Source: Gimesia aquarii
Lineage (GTDB): Bacteria; Planctomycetota; Planctomycetia; Planctomycetales; Planctomycetaceae
Reading direction: 5' to 3'
Length of the DNA stretch: 64,000 nt
Assembly: GCF_007748175.1 (NCBI RefSeq)
Contig: NZ_CP037422.1
Coordinates: forward strand, 4,852,334-4,916,333
In this document: positions 36,350 to 45,264 of the stretch, in pieces
How positions within the stretch are numbered: position 1 is the stretch's first letter
How the letters are laid out: each line of letters begins with the position of its first letter
Translations under genes and position numbers: made by a program
Notes under the pieces: model-generated
What the model was told of the DNA's origin: nothing
The model's input: only the letters and a program-made list of their open reading frames with translations
Databases searched by the model: none

Positions 36350-36546
36350 GGTCCAATCCTTTTCTTTAATGATGTGTGAGAAATAGCTTAGGGGGCATTG
36401 ATCAAATCTTGCACTGTATCTAAGGGTGGCAGTTGCAATCTATGATGTTGCTTTTCTTGTGATACTATTTACAGTATTAATCTGCCCCTTTATCTAATTT
36501 GAAGGGGTCTGCGTCTCTATCCCTTAAGATCATGCCAGCAAAAAAG

Positions 36547-36618
36547 AGCGGGTGAAGGGATTTGAACCCTCGACAGCCACGTTGGCAACGTGGTGCTCTA
36601 CCACTGAGCTACACCCGC
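36547..36618 (-). tRNA. tRNA-Gly, anticodon GCC
   Basis: 72 bases folding as a full cloverleaf on the minus strand: acceptor GCGGGTG/CACCCGC, D stem GCTC/GAGC, anticodon stem CCACG/CGTGG around TTGCCAA, T arm GAGGG-TTCAAAT-CCCTT, discriminator U. CCA is not encoded; a CTTTTTT run follows directly. It reads glycine GGC/GGU codons. Confidence 0.96.
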
Positions 36619-36686
36619 AAGTTAGCTCGTACCTAGTCACTTGTAAACCGACTATCGTTGGTAAAGGCACGAGATACCTTTGCTTG

Positions 36687-36716
36687 AGATTATGTCTTGT
36701 AAATCTCTGAGGTCAA
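36687..36716 (-). promoter_or_regulatory. promoter for tRNA-Gly
   Basis: On the minus strand, TTGACC (36716-36711) and TAATCT (36692-36687) are separated by 18 bases. Transcription would begin near 36680, giving a leader of about 60 bases before the tRNA. Read-through could also supply tig, 198 bases beyond the tRNA. Confidence 0.55.
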
Positions 36717-36719
36717 GAG

Positions 36720-37208
36720 TATGAGACGAAGTAAATCATGGATATCAGTGACTTTTTTCATTTTTTGATTGAAATCAAGCTATGATTTGCTGGTTTCAAT
36801 TGAACTCTCTCAGCTTAACGGTTGCACTGGGGCATGACTAAGCTGATTGTTCTTCTTGGAGAATTCATGTTGATTTTTCGCATCATGCTGTTTTAAGGCT
36901 ACATGGCAATAACTGCTTCTCTATAAATGGTTTACGTGTTTAAACCCTTTTTCAACGTTTAAAGCGTTGTGAATTCGCCTCATTCTGTTTTGGTCTCGGT
37001 TTGCCGTGTGCTGAGAAAAATGTCCAGAGCACATTTTTTCTATCTGACGATCTCTTAATGACTTACGCTTCTGATTTTGAACAGAATGTAAAAAGTTTTT
37101 AGCGCAGAGCCCCTTTTGGTATTCAGCTTGCTTTACATCCCTGTATCAACTTGAAAACACAAAACTCGATGCAAAGCATTCATATTTAACACCAGGGAGA
37201 CCAACACC
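36720..37208. other. long leader/intergenic region before the pilin-like genes
   Basis: About 490 bases without a supported gene. It is AT-rich with many short T-runs and ends with CAGGGAGACC, the ribosome binding site of the first pilin-like gene. Such a long non-coding stretch is unusual for this compact window and may hold a long untranslated leader or small RNA. I see no specific motif. Confidence 0.35.
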
Positions 37209-37487
37209 ATGAAAAACATCTTCACTCAACTGATGAACGACGAAGCCGGATTCATTGTTTCTGCCGAGCTTGTTTTGATTTCCAGTATCGCCGTTCTGGC
37301 AATGATCGTCGGACTGTCTGAAGTCGCTTTAAACGTCAACAATGAACTCGAAGATGTGGGCAGTGCCTTCTCCTGCATCGATCAGTCTTTCAAACTCAAA
37401 CATGCACACGGTCACAAAGCCTGCACCGAATCGAGCAGCTTTTACGATTCGACTGACTTCTGTGCTGGTCAGTGGGACGTTGAATAA
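37209..37487 (+). CDS. pilin-like small membrane protein, copy 1
   Basis: 92 residues with ribosome binding site GGGAGACC. A short polar lead (MKNIFTQLMNDEAG) is followed at Gly14 by a 25-residue hydrophobic segment, FIVSAELVLISSIAVLAMIV, with a Glu six residues into it, resembling the Flp/class III prepilin pattern of a charged leader, Gly cleavage site and Glu in the helix. The C-terminal 35 residues are polar, with three cysteines after the helix and several His. No prepilin peptidase or Tad assembly genes are in the window. An adjacent paralogue lies at 37627. Pilin identity is inferred from pattern alone. Confidence 0.65.
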   Translation: MKNIFTQLMNDEAGFIVSAELVLISSIAVLAMIVGLSEVALNVNNELEDVGSAFSCIDQSFKLKHAHGHKACTESSSFYDSTDFCAGQWDVE

Positions 37488-37545
37488 TCGTTCCCTGAAA
37501 AACCGAATGACAACCTCCGAAACGTCCTTTCTTTCCTGAAGACTG

Positions 37546-37576
37546 TCTGCAGGGCTTCACCAACCCTGCAGATTTT
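37546..37576 (+). terminator. hairpin between the two pilin-like genes
   Basis: TCTGCAGGG and CCCTGCAGA form a perfect 9-bp stem around a nine-base loop, followed by TTTTAAAA. It may be a weak terminator or an RNA-stabilising hairpin that sets the relative amounts of the two products. Confidence 0.6.
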
Positions 37577-37626
37577 AAAACCCGAAACAAACCCAATACC
37601 CACTTTATGAACTGGAGACTATCACC

Positions 37627-37947
37627 ATGAAAACCGTGTTGATTCAACTGATGAACGACGAGGCCGGATTTATTATCTCTTCCGAGTTAGTGCTCGTTTC
37701 AACAATTGCCGTATTGGCGATGATTGTAGGGCTGAGCGAAGTCGCTCACAACATTAACCAGGAACTGGAAGATGTTGGTAGTGCATTTGGTCGGGTCAAC
37801 CAGAGCTTCTATGTTTCCGGTGCCTCAGGCCACAAGGGCTATACGTTTGGAAGTGATTTCAATGATCGGGTTGATTTCTGTGACAGTCAAAACGACATCG
37901 TTTGTGACCGTGGCCCTGTTCGTGAAGGACGAGGTTACAACAACTAG
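37627..37947 (+). CDS. pilin-like small membrane protein, copy 2
   Basis: 106 residues. Tandem paralogue of the gene at 37209: about three quarters of the first 60 residues are identical by eye, including LMNDEAGF, SIAVL-type helix core AVLAMIVGLSEVA, and QELEDVGSAF. The ribosome binding site is also shared (GGAGACTATCACC). The C-terminal part diverges (more Gly, Asp and Arg; two Cys rather than three). The strict conservation of the leader and helix with a diverging tail suggests two subunits of one assembly, major and minor pilin. A terminator follows at 38029. Confidence 0.65.
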   Translation: MKTVLIQLMNDEAGFIISSELVLVSTIAVLAMIVGLSEVAHNINQELEDVGSAFGRVNQSFYVSGASGHKGYTFGSDFNDRVDFCDSQNDIVCDRGPVREGRGYNN

Positions 37948-38028
37948 GCGTCTCATTATGACCGCGAAATAGATAAAGTTTTCCGCATAGGAAGCAGGCT
38001 TGCATCGAGGCGGAGGTCTCCACCTCAG

Positions 38029-38066
38029 ACACCCTGATCATTTAACATGATGAGGGTGTTTTTTTA
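38029..38066 (+). terminator. intrinsic terminator after the pilin-like pair
   Basis: A 13-bp stem ACACCCTGATCAT/ATGATGAGGGTGT (one mismatch) with a five-base loop, followed by a T-run of seven bases. Confidence 0.85.
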
Positions 38067-38072
38067 TGGAGA

Positions 38073-39098
38073 TTATTGAGGGAAGAAATCAGCCAGATTT
38101 ACGACTTGTTCTGTACGAGCAGAGTAATCAATCGCATTAAGAACCCTTTGTGTATTAATTCCCAGATCTGACCATTGCTGTTCCAATCGACCAGAGCGAA
38201 TAATATCACAAAAATGATTGATCATACACGTTTCTTGGAGTGGATCTTCCGTTTCATACTTTATGGAATTCCCTTGATCGTCATTAATATGAAACTTAGG
38301 TCTACCATTGTCCCAAGGACGTGTGAAGTCATCACAAACCAAAGATGCTTTGGTACCGGCAATTTCAAACCACTTACGCATACAGACATCAAAACCGCAA
38401 TCAAAAGAAGCAATTCGATCTTTACTGAACCACATGGTACCTGAAAAATTGTAGTCGACATCGTTATCTTCATATGAGCGCGATGTACCAAAAACTTTTT
38501 GCGGTAGTTCGTTAAAAGCCCATAGTGTAGCGCCTATACAATACCAACCAAGATCTCCCAGAGAACCACCACCCAAGTCTCGCTGGAGGCGTAAATCATT
38601 TTCAGGAATGTTGTCCCAGCAGATAGTAAATGCAGAAGTAAAACGGCGGTGTTCGCCGAGTGCATCACTACGAATTTTTTGGAGGATTTCACGTGCTCGT
38701 GGATGGTGGTACCACATGACACCATCCATCAGTTGAACTTGATTCTCTAAACAGACTCGGCGCATTTCTCGTGCCTGATTGACATTTAATGCCAATGGTT
38801 TCTCACAAAGGACATGTTTACCGGCCCTTGCTGCTCGGACAGTCCATTCACCATGTAAAGAGGGAGGCAGAGGAATATAAACGGCATCAATTTCTGAATC
38901 AGCCAAAAGCGCTTCATAACTGCCTACGCTACGTTTGACATGATGTTTTTGTGCCCAATCAACGGCTCTTTGAGAGTCACGACTCGCAATGCATGTGAGC
39001 TCAGCATTCTCAGCTTGATGAATCGCGATACTAATTTTTTCTGCAATACGAGCAGTGCCTAAGATACCCCAGCGCACAGTTCGACTTGAGTCTTTCAT
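38073..39098 (-). CDS. cytosolic Gfo/Idh/MocA family oxidoreductase
   Basis: 341 residues without a signal peptide, unlike the exported relative at 1609. The Rossmann motif WGILGTARIAEKI starts at about residue 10 and the family motif VLCEKPLALN lies near 97. MDGVMWYHHPRAREI and GGGSLGDLGWYCIG are typical of the D-xylose/dihydrodiol-dehydrogenase branch of the family. Substrate is probably a sugar or sugar-like polyol and the cofactor NADP, but neither is certain. The ATG has GGAA 8 bases upstream. No partner gene is adjacent. Confidence 0.83.
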   Translation of the reverse strand: MKDSSRTVRWGILGTARIAEKISIAIHQAENAELTCIASRDSQRAVDWAQKHHVKRSVGSYEALLADSEIDAVYIPLPPSLHGEWTVRAARAGKHVLCEKPLALNVNQAREMRRVCLENQVQLMDGVMWYHHPRAREILQKIRSDALGEHRRFTSAFTICWDNIPENDLRLQRDLGGGSLGDLGWYCIGATLWAFNELPQKVFGTSRSYEDNDVDYNFSGTMWFSKDRIASFDCGFDVCMRKWFEIAGTKASLVCDDFTRPWDNGRPKFHINDDQGNSIKYETEDPLQETCMINHFCDIIRSGRLEQQWSDLGINTQRVLNAIDYSARTEQVVNLADFFPQ

Positions 39099-39427
39099 TA
39101 GATGAGTTCCAATTATTTATGAAAAGAATTTGAATTCTTCAAAGCAAGTTGTTATTGTAAGGATAGAGCAGCATGTCTTTATTCAATTCTTTAAAATATC
39201 TAATAATCCTGCTCAATATCACAGACTTTTCGAGTCCTGTAAAGTGATCGTCGTTCAGTTTCCCTTTTTAGATTTGAAGTCGCGCTCCAACGGCATTTCT
39301 TTTTTGACATCAATATGAACGCACACGTTTCTTGTGTGCATCTCTTGAACATATGCTTTGTAAATACTTACGCATTGAACAGTGATCTCAAATCACTATC
39401 TGTAGATTTGCTAAACAGGAGTTGAAA
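39099..39427. other. 329-base divergent intergenic region
   Basis: Lies between two divergent genes. It contains a 6-bp stem (GCACAC/GTGTGC at 39321-39339) close after a TTGACA at 39304, and AT-rich promoter-like sequence up to 39400, but no clean -10 pair can be named. No gene supported. Confidence 0.3.
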
Positions 39428-40288
39428 ATGGTCAAACGAATACAGCTACTCATGATATTGGGGATATTCTTTTCCGTAGTCTGGGTTGGGAGTAATCCTG
39501 CTGAGGGCACACCTCGTAATCGTATGATTACAACATTGACATTGAAACCGGATGTGCCACATGTCAAATTATTTGAGGGGATTGAAAGTCAGAAATTGAG
39601 TGTCAGAGTGGCACCTGTCAGTGCTTATAAGTCATCCGTTTTTATTAAAAATCTGACACAACAGCCGATCACAGTAAAAATTCCCGATGCTGTCTCATCT
39701 GTCCATGTTCTCAAGCAGATGGACCCCAATAATGGTTTTTTACAGGCGCTTCAGAATAACCCTCAACAACAAACAGGGAATAGTCAATCAGTGGGAGGAA
39801 ATCTCACTCCTGTAGGAAATAACCAGAACTTTGATTTTCAAGGCCTGTTCACAATCCCGCCAGAAAAGACAGTACGATTACGTTTGCAGTCAGTGTGTTT
39901 GGAGCATGGGAAGCCAAGTCCCTCCAGCCTCAAGACGTACGAGCTGCGACCTATTGAAACCCAGGTTCAAGACAAGGCGCTGATCTTATTACTCAAAAAG
40001 TTTAACCCTCGCTACGACGACTGGGAAATGATGCAGGCTATCGCATGGCATTTATCGAGCCATATGGATTGGCAGGAACTTGCTAAACAAAGAAAACACC
40101 GTACTATTGCCGGTGGTGTTCCCCTTTTCTCAACAGCTCAATTATTGACTGCAAAAAAAATCGTCGAAATGGCAAAAGTGGAAGTGACCAGGAAAAAAAC
40201 ACCAAAGGAAAATCCTATCTATACGAACTTAAAAACCGATTATGATCCGGCTTCAACATTTAGTAGAACCAGCAATAGAAGAAAGTAA
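39428..40288 (+). CDS. exported protein of unknown function
   Basis: 286 residues from the ATG at 39428, with AACAGGAG 7 bases upstream; a TTG two codons earlier overlaps the site. A signal peptide (about residues 1-28) is followed by a beta-rich region, then a Gln/Asn-rich linker (NNPQQQTGNSQS) near residue 120. The C-terminal half includes KFNPRYDDWEMMQAIAWHLSSHMDWQELA, a Trp-rich helical block. No known domain recognised. It stands alone, convergent with ettA. Confidence 0.65.
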   Translation: MVKRIQLLMILGIFFSVVWVGSNPAEGTPRNRMITTLTLKPDVPHVKLFEGIESQKLSVRVAPVSAYKSSVFIKNLTQQPITVKIPDAVSSVHVLKQMDPNNGFLQALQNNPQQQTGNSQSVGGNLTPVGNNQNFDFQGLFTIPPEKTVRLRLQSVCLEHGKPSPSSLKTYELRPIETQVQDKALILLLKKFNPRYDDWEMMQAIAWHLSSHMDWQELAKQRKHRTIAGGVPLFSTAQLLTAKKIVEMAKVEVTRKKTPKENPIYTNLKTDYDPASTFSRTSNRRK

Positions 40289-40325
40289 TTAAGTGGTTCT
40301 ATATTATTATGGAAAGAATTGACTC

Positions 40326-41999
40326 CTAACGTGAAAGTGGTTTGAACTGAAGTCGGTGAGGAGAGTCCGCATCTTTACCAAGTTCCTCATGACGTTTGGC
40401 TTCGTACATTTTGTAGTTTCCTTCAAACCATCGAACTGTGCTATCGCCTTCAAAGGCGATAATGTGAGTCGCTAAACGATCCAGGAACCAACGGTCGTGA
40501 CTCACGACCAGTGCGCATCCACTATAGTGCTCCAGACCTTCTTCTAATGAACGAAGTGTGTCTACATCGAGGTCGTTAGTCGGTTCGTCAAGAAGAAGGA
40601 GATTACCGCCTGAACGAAGCAATTTTGCCATGTGGACGCGATTACGTTCCCCCCCCGAAAGTTCTCCTACCAACTTTTGTTGATCAGGACCTTTGAAATT
40701 GAAGCGGCCTACATAAGTTCTGGCATGGATGCTGGACTTACCGACCACCAGATGCTCATGACCTTGTGATATTTCTTCATATACGGTTTTCTTTGGATTC
40801 AATGCATCTCGACTCTGATCTACATACGATAATTGAACAGTCTCTCCCAGTTCCAAAGTCCCACTATCAGGTTGCTCCAGACCCATAATCATTTTAAACA
40901 GAGTTGTTTTTCCTGCACCATTGGGTCCAATGACGCCAACAATCCCACCGCGGGGTAATTCAAAAGTAAAGTTATCGAATAAGAGTTTGTCACCAAAGGA
41001 TTTTGAGAGGTTTTCCGCAATGAGTACTCTGCTTCCGAGTGGTTTGGAAATGGGGATTTGGATATCGGAAGCATCATCTTGTTTTTCGTAATCTTCTGCA
41101 GCAAGTTCTTCATAACGTTGGATACGTGCTTTATTTTTGGAAGCCTGTGCTTTAGGAGACATGCGAACCCATTCCAGTTCCCTCTTGAGAAACTTCTGTC
41201 GTTTGGATTCTTGTTTTTCCTCTACTTTTAACCGAGCCTGCTTCTGCTCCAGCCATGATGAATAATTGCCTTCAAACGGAATGCCTCTGCCTCGTTCCAA
41301 TTCCAGAATCCAGCCAGCGACATTATCGAGGAAGTAGCGATCGTGAGTGATGGCCACAACTGTGCCTTGAAAGCTATGCAAGAAGCGTTCCAACCATGCA
41401 ACCGATTCCGCATCAAGATGGTTGGTCGGTTCGTCTAAAAGTAACAGATCAGGATTTTGTAATAATATTTTGCAGAGCGCGACACGACGTTGTTCACCAC
41501 CAGACAGATTTCCAATTACTGAGTCACCAGGGGCAACCCGCATGGCATCCATCGCAATCTCCAGTGTCCGATCAAGTTCCCAAAGATTCGCTGCATCAAT
41601 CTGATCTTGAAGTGTTGCCTGTTCTTCGATCAGTTTTTCCATTTCTTCGGGAGAGGGGTCTTCTCCGAATTTTAGGTTGACCTCATTATATCGATCTAAA
41701 ATTGCCTGTGATTCAGCGACTGCTTCTGCAATACACTCATCAACCGTCTGTGTTTGATCTAAATCTGGTTCCTGTTTAAAGTAACCAATTTTAATTCCCT
41801 TCGCGGGTCGGGCATCGCCAGAGAAATTGGTATCTTCTCCTGACATGATTTTCAGAAGGGTACTTTTACCAGCCCCGTTTGTACCCAAAACACCAATTTT
41901 TGCACCAGGGAAAAATGAAAGCCAAATGTCTTTCAGAACCTCTTTCTGCTCATAGACTTTGGTGACGCCTTCCAGTTGCATAATATATTGTTGTGCCAT
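40326..41999 (-). CDS. ettA: energy-dependent translational throttle protein EttA
   Basis: 557 residues with two ABC ATPase domains in one chain and no membrane segment, the ABC-F layout. Walker A motifs are GTNGAGKST (about residue 39) and GPNGAGKTT (about 360); signatures [13 protein letters not shown] and [13 protein letters not shown] follow, with [12 protein letters not shown] and [12 protein letters not shown] as Walker B. The start [14 protein letters not shown], the inter-domain linker and [10 protein letters not shown] are EttA-like. EttA binds the ribosomal E site and gates entry into elongation in response to the ADP:ATP ratio. Single gene. Confidence 0.93.
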   Translation of the reverse strand: MAQQYIMQLEGVTKVYEQKEVLKDIWLSFFPGAKIGVLGTNGAGKSTLLKIMSGEDTNFSGDARPAKGIKIGYFKQEPDLDQTQTVDECIAEAVAESQAILDRYNEVNLKFGEDPSPEEMEKLIEEQATLQDQIDAANLWELDRTLEIAMDAMRVAPGDSVIGNLSGGEQRRVALCKILLQNPDLLLLDEPTNHLDAESVAWLERFLHSFQGTVVAITHDRYFLDNVAGWILELERGRGIPFEGNYSSWLEQKQARLKVEEKQESKRQKFLKRELEWVRMSPKAQASKNKARIQRYEELAAEDYEKQDDASDIQIPISKPLGSRVLIAENLSKSFGDKLLFDNFTFELPRGGIVGVIGPNGAGKTTLFKMIMGLEQPDSGTLELGETVQLSYVDQSRDALNPKKTVYEEISQGHEHLVVGKSSIHARTYVGRFNFKGPDQQKLVGELSGGERNRVHMAKLLRSGGNLLLLDEPTNDLDVDTLRSLEEGLEHYSGCALVVSHDRWFLDRLATHIIAFEGDSTVRWFEGNYKMYEAKRHEELGKDADSPHRLQFKPLSR

Positions 42000-42267
42000 G
42001 TTTCAATCTCATGTCCAAATGGACGACTACAATTTGTGTTACAAAAACCTTGAGTCAAATCGTGTCTGATATAGGGTTGGTTGATAATGCCTGGCTGAAA
42101 GAGCCTGAAACGATATTCGATCTTGCGGGATAACATAGCTGGAGATTCACCACAAGTCACTCGAAACGGGGGGGCTACTCTACGAATTATTCAAAAAATT
42201 ATTGAAAATGAAGCTCGTTTTTCAAAATTTGAGAGCAACTGTCTCTTTGCATTTTAGCATCAGGTTC

Positions 42268-44367
42268 TCAATTGGATTCTGATTTACGTTTGAGAATTAT
42301 AAAATGCCCATTTGTCTGATCTGGAATCAGCTCCCATTGATCAGGCGCATTTTTGTATTCCGGGATCTGATCGGGGGTCTTAATTTGGCTATAGGGGTGT
42401 TGTGTATCGATAATGATAAAATCGGTATCAGCGGGCACGCCCGATCGGTAATCGTTCACCTTACGACGATAGTCGCTGTAGTCGTAAGATCGAGCATGAT
42501 GCGTAAAACGGGGATGCACAAAGTCAGTGGAGGCAACACGACTTTCCGGTGGGATAAGTGCAATCACTTTAGTGAATTGTTTAGCGCGTTCTCCGGGAAC
42601 ATAAAGTTTTTTCCAGTACCAGTTAGATCCAGAGTCCCAGAAAACCAACCCCATCGGACCCAGGCTGAAAAAAAGTCCCGTTGCAATGGCAGAGCACCAA
42701 GTGAAGTGAGTCGCGAATGTCTGTGCCGCGGTAATCTTAGTTTTCAATGAGTAGCGTTTAATGAAAACAGGAATATTACCTAATCCTATTGCCGCCGCCC
42801 AACACAAAATGGGAACTATGGGAGCATGGAAGTGGTGTCGAGGGTCATGTGCTAATTCATTCAGACAAAGTAATCCAAAGAGTGGTGCCGCTACTAGTAA
42901 GCGACTCGGAGAAAACAGCGGGAGAAAACCTAACGGTACGATTAAAGCCAATCCGTAGATAAAAGTGTCGGGCCGAACTAATTCACCGAACAATAAGGAT
43001 GGATTGAATAATATATTCTGTACTACTTCACCGAGAGAACTTCCAAATTTACTGAAGTACCCCACATAGTGGACTTGTTCGCCACTACGAAACCAGGGAA
43101 TGAGGACTTTCACGACGAATGACAGATAAATAACAGCAAAAAGTGAGAGACTGATTCCGGGAGTGAGGACTTTGAAGAGGTCTGGTTTTGTTGTGGTGCT
43201 GTCCTGTTTACTTTCTCGCCATTGTTGATATGCAATCCAGAGTCCTAACGGTCCGAGAATGATGGCATAATCTTCTTTGGCAGTTAATGTAAGTGCCAGC
43301 AAAAGAATAGCAGATTTCCAGCGTTTTTGTTCAATCGCATCCAGCGCAAAGAGCAGGGCGGGAACACCAAATGAAATAGGGCGAAATGTTTTTAAGTCGA
43401 TCGCAATATCAAGAAACTGTAAAGGAAAGTAGCATAAGTATGCAGCCACCATTGCTTTGCCAATCATGGTTGAATGACTGTGACGTACAGCCATCCGGTA
43501 GAGTGGAATTGCGCCGATCGCTAATGCCAGTGTCTCACACAATTCCAATAGTAGATGAGAGGGCCAAAGCAGATAGAGAGGAAGTAAAAGTAGATGGATG
43601 AACTGAATGTGTTCTCCCCAGAATAATCCTTGATCCAGATAACTGCGAAATCCTTTTCCATGAGTGATGTTCCAGAGGTGTTCTTCATACATGGCAGAGT
43701 CACCATGCGGGATCAGCAAACCTTCATACAGTCTCCAGTTCATAAATGTGAACAGAGAGATAAACACCCCCATCATGAGCCAGGCTCCGAGAGGGATCTT
43801 GATTGTTTGTGTCCGTTTTGCTTCCAGCGATTCTGGAGTGAGTTCCAAATAAGAAACGGGAAAGATTAGAGAGGCAAACGTAGCCATCCAACCTGCGATG
43901 GTGAGAGAAAACCAGAATTGTGATGTCGCCAATAAGAGGCTTTCCAAGCTGGTCCAGCCCAAAATGAAAGCTGTGATGCGGAGCAGTTCCCAGGCTGCTG
44001 GCAGCAACCACCAGCGGAAACCTTTCCAGCCCCAGTTTGTAAACGCCATGCTTAGAGAGGAGCCACACACTTTGGAAATGAGAAATGATCCAATACCCCA
44101 TGTTGTAATGGATATGATTAATAGATAACCCATCAAAGGGAAAAACGGGATCAGAGCTGATTGAGTGGTTGGTTCGATTGTACCAGACCAATTTTGAACG
44201 AGGTCCTGCCAGAGCGTCGCACTAACGTATAACGTAGCAATGTTTAAATTGCTGAGTATAGACTGAATTGATAATGTGACAGCACCACTTCCCAGCAGGA
44301 CACAAAGCAGCGCATAAGTGAATCGTCGTCTATCAAATTGCGAAGATGGGGTGGTTGTTTGGTTCAT
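42268..44367 (-). CDS. DUF2079 polytopic membrane protein
   Basis: 699 residues from the ATG at 44367. Around 13 hydrophobic helices are visible. The family block ALDAIEQKRWKSAILLLAL followed by LTAKEDYAIILGPLG is the core of DUF2079, and HGDSAMYEEHLWNITHGKGF near residue 220 is the extracytoplasmic loop often seen in GT-C type glycosyltransferase-like membrane proteins. An acidic pair (HGDSAMYE) sits where GT-C enzymes place the catalytic Asp. The family's function is unproven; transfer of lipid-linked sugars is plausible. Monocistronic. Confidence 0.8.
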   Translation of the reverse strand: MNQTTTPSSQFDRRRFTYALLCVLLGSGAVTLSIQSILSNLNIATLYVSATLWQDLVQNWSGTIEPTTQSALIPFFPLMGYLLIISITTWGIGSFLISKVCGSSLSMAFTNWGWKGFRWWLLPAAWELLRITAFILGWTSLESLLLATSQFWFSLTIAGWMATFASLIFPVSYLELTPESLEAKRTQTIKIPLGAWLMMGVFISLFTFMNWRLYEGLLIPHGDSAMYEEHLWNITHGKGFRSYLDQGLFWGEHIQFIHLLLLPLYLLWPSHLLLELCETLALAIGAIPLYRMAVRHSHSTMIGKAMVAAYLCYFPLQFLDIAIDLKTFRPISFGVPALLFALDAIEQKRWKSAILLLALTLTAKEDYAIILGPLGLWIAYQQWRESKQDSTTTKPDLFKVLTPGISLSLFAVIYLSFVVKVLIPWFRSGEQVHYVGYFSKFGSSLGEVVQNILFNPSLLFGELVRPDTFIYGLALIVPLGFLPLFSPSRLLVAAPLFGLLCLNELAHDPRHHFHAPIVPILCWAAAIGLGNIPVFIKRYSLKTKITAAQTFATHFTWCSAIATGLFFSLGPMGLVFWDSGSNWYWKKLYVPGERAKQFTKVIALIPPESRVASTDFVHPRFTHHARSYDYSDYRRKVNDYRSGVPADTDFIIIDTQHPYSQIKTPDQIPEYKNAPDQWELIPDQTNGHFIILKRKSESN

Positions 44368-44495
44368 CAATTTCTATCTGAAATCAGGTTCGCGCGTGCT
44401 TCTTGTGACAAGATAGGCGATTCACTTCACAAATTTTAGAGAAGAAATCTGAAAAGAATGCGGTTTAGGTGAAAAAATACCGAGTGTTGCTACAA

Positions 44496-44522
44496 TTGGA
44501 AAAGGATCCCGTCTGTTAATAT
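44496..44522 (+). promoter_or_regulatory. possible promoter of the deoxyribosyltransferase-like gene
   Basis: TTGGAA at 44496-44501 and TAATAT at 44517-44522, spacer 15, shorter than the usual 17. Transcription would start near 44529, which argues against the ATG at 44528 and supports the start at 44567. Confidence 0.3.
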
Positions 44523-44566
44523 TCTAAATGGTTTTCTTTCAGCAAGGAAGCAACATAGGTTTGACC

Positions 44567-45229
44567 ATGAAACATTCTAATGAGCAGATTCGTGTTTACT
44601 GTGCTGGCCCTTTATTTAATCGATCTGAACGTCAAGAGATGATGTCTATTGCCAATCTATTGTCTGACTCTGGTTACTCAGTATATCTGCCTCATCGTGA
44701 TGGAATGGAGTTTCGCCTAGTCTTAGATGTTTTAGTCGAACGAAACTGGGATGCTCCTATGGCAGCTCAATTCTTACATGAAGCCATTTTTGCCTTGGAT
44801 GTTTATCAATTAGTCAGTGAGTGCGAGGCAATGGTTTGGAATTTAAATGGACGTACACCCGATGAAGGTGCCGTTTCAGAAGCGGCTATGGCCTGGATGT
44901 TGGGAAAACCATTGATTGCCTATCAAGATGATGTTCGGTCTTTGATTCAGGGACGTGTCAATCCACTCTTGGTGGGTATGATAGATTTTGAATCGATTGA
45001 TCAGATAGAACAGATTCCCAATGCATTGTCTGTTGCAATTATGCAGCATAATCTTCCATCCGTGTTACAAGTCTCTTCATTACCCTCAAAAGTTCAGGCG
45101 GCAGTCAAATCTGGACGGATCTTATGGGAGGCGCTGTGCGCAGAAGGCGCACAGGAAAATAATGAAATGATTGCTTCAGTTGTCGAAGACCTGTTTGCTC
45201 CCAATGATCGATCGACACTACTGGCCTGA
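44567..45229 (+). CDS. nucleoside 2-deoxyribosyltransferase-like protein
   Basis: 220 residues from the ATG at 44567; a TTG at 44561 with AAGGAAG 10 bases upstream is an alternative. It opens with RVYCAGPLFNRSERQEM, the YxAGPLF motif of the nucleoside deoxyribosyltransferase fold, followed by YLPHRDGMEF and a helix rich in acidic residues. LDGRTPDEGAV-type sequence (NLNGRTPDEGAVSEAAMAW) supplies the Asp-Glu nucleophile region. These enzymes swap or remove the base of deoxynucleosides, and relatives hydrolyse nucleotides. The C-terminal 90 residues are extra. It is 35 bases before an HD phosphohydrolase and is probably co-transcribed with it. Confidence 0.72.
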   Translation: MKHSNEQIRVYCAGPLFNRSERQEMMSIANLLSDSGYSVYLPHRDGMEFRLVLDVLVERNWDAPMAAQFLHEAIFALDVYQLVSECEAMVWNLNGRTPDEGAVSEAAMAWMLGKPLIAYQDDVRSLIQGRVNPLLVGMIDFESIDQIEQIPNALSVAIMQHNLPSVLQVSSLPSKVQAAVKSGRILWEALCAEGAQENNEMIASVVEDLFAPNDRSTLLA

Positions 45230-45264
45230 ATCAGAAATGAAAAAGAAGAATTGATCATCCACAT

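Noticed and set aside
39130-39318. 62-codon frame in the divergent gap
   Set aside because: Short, with no ribosome binding site and no recognisable features.
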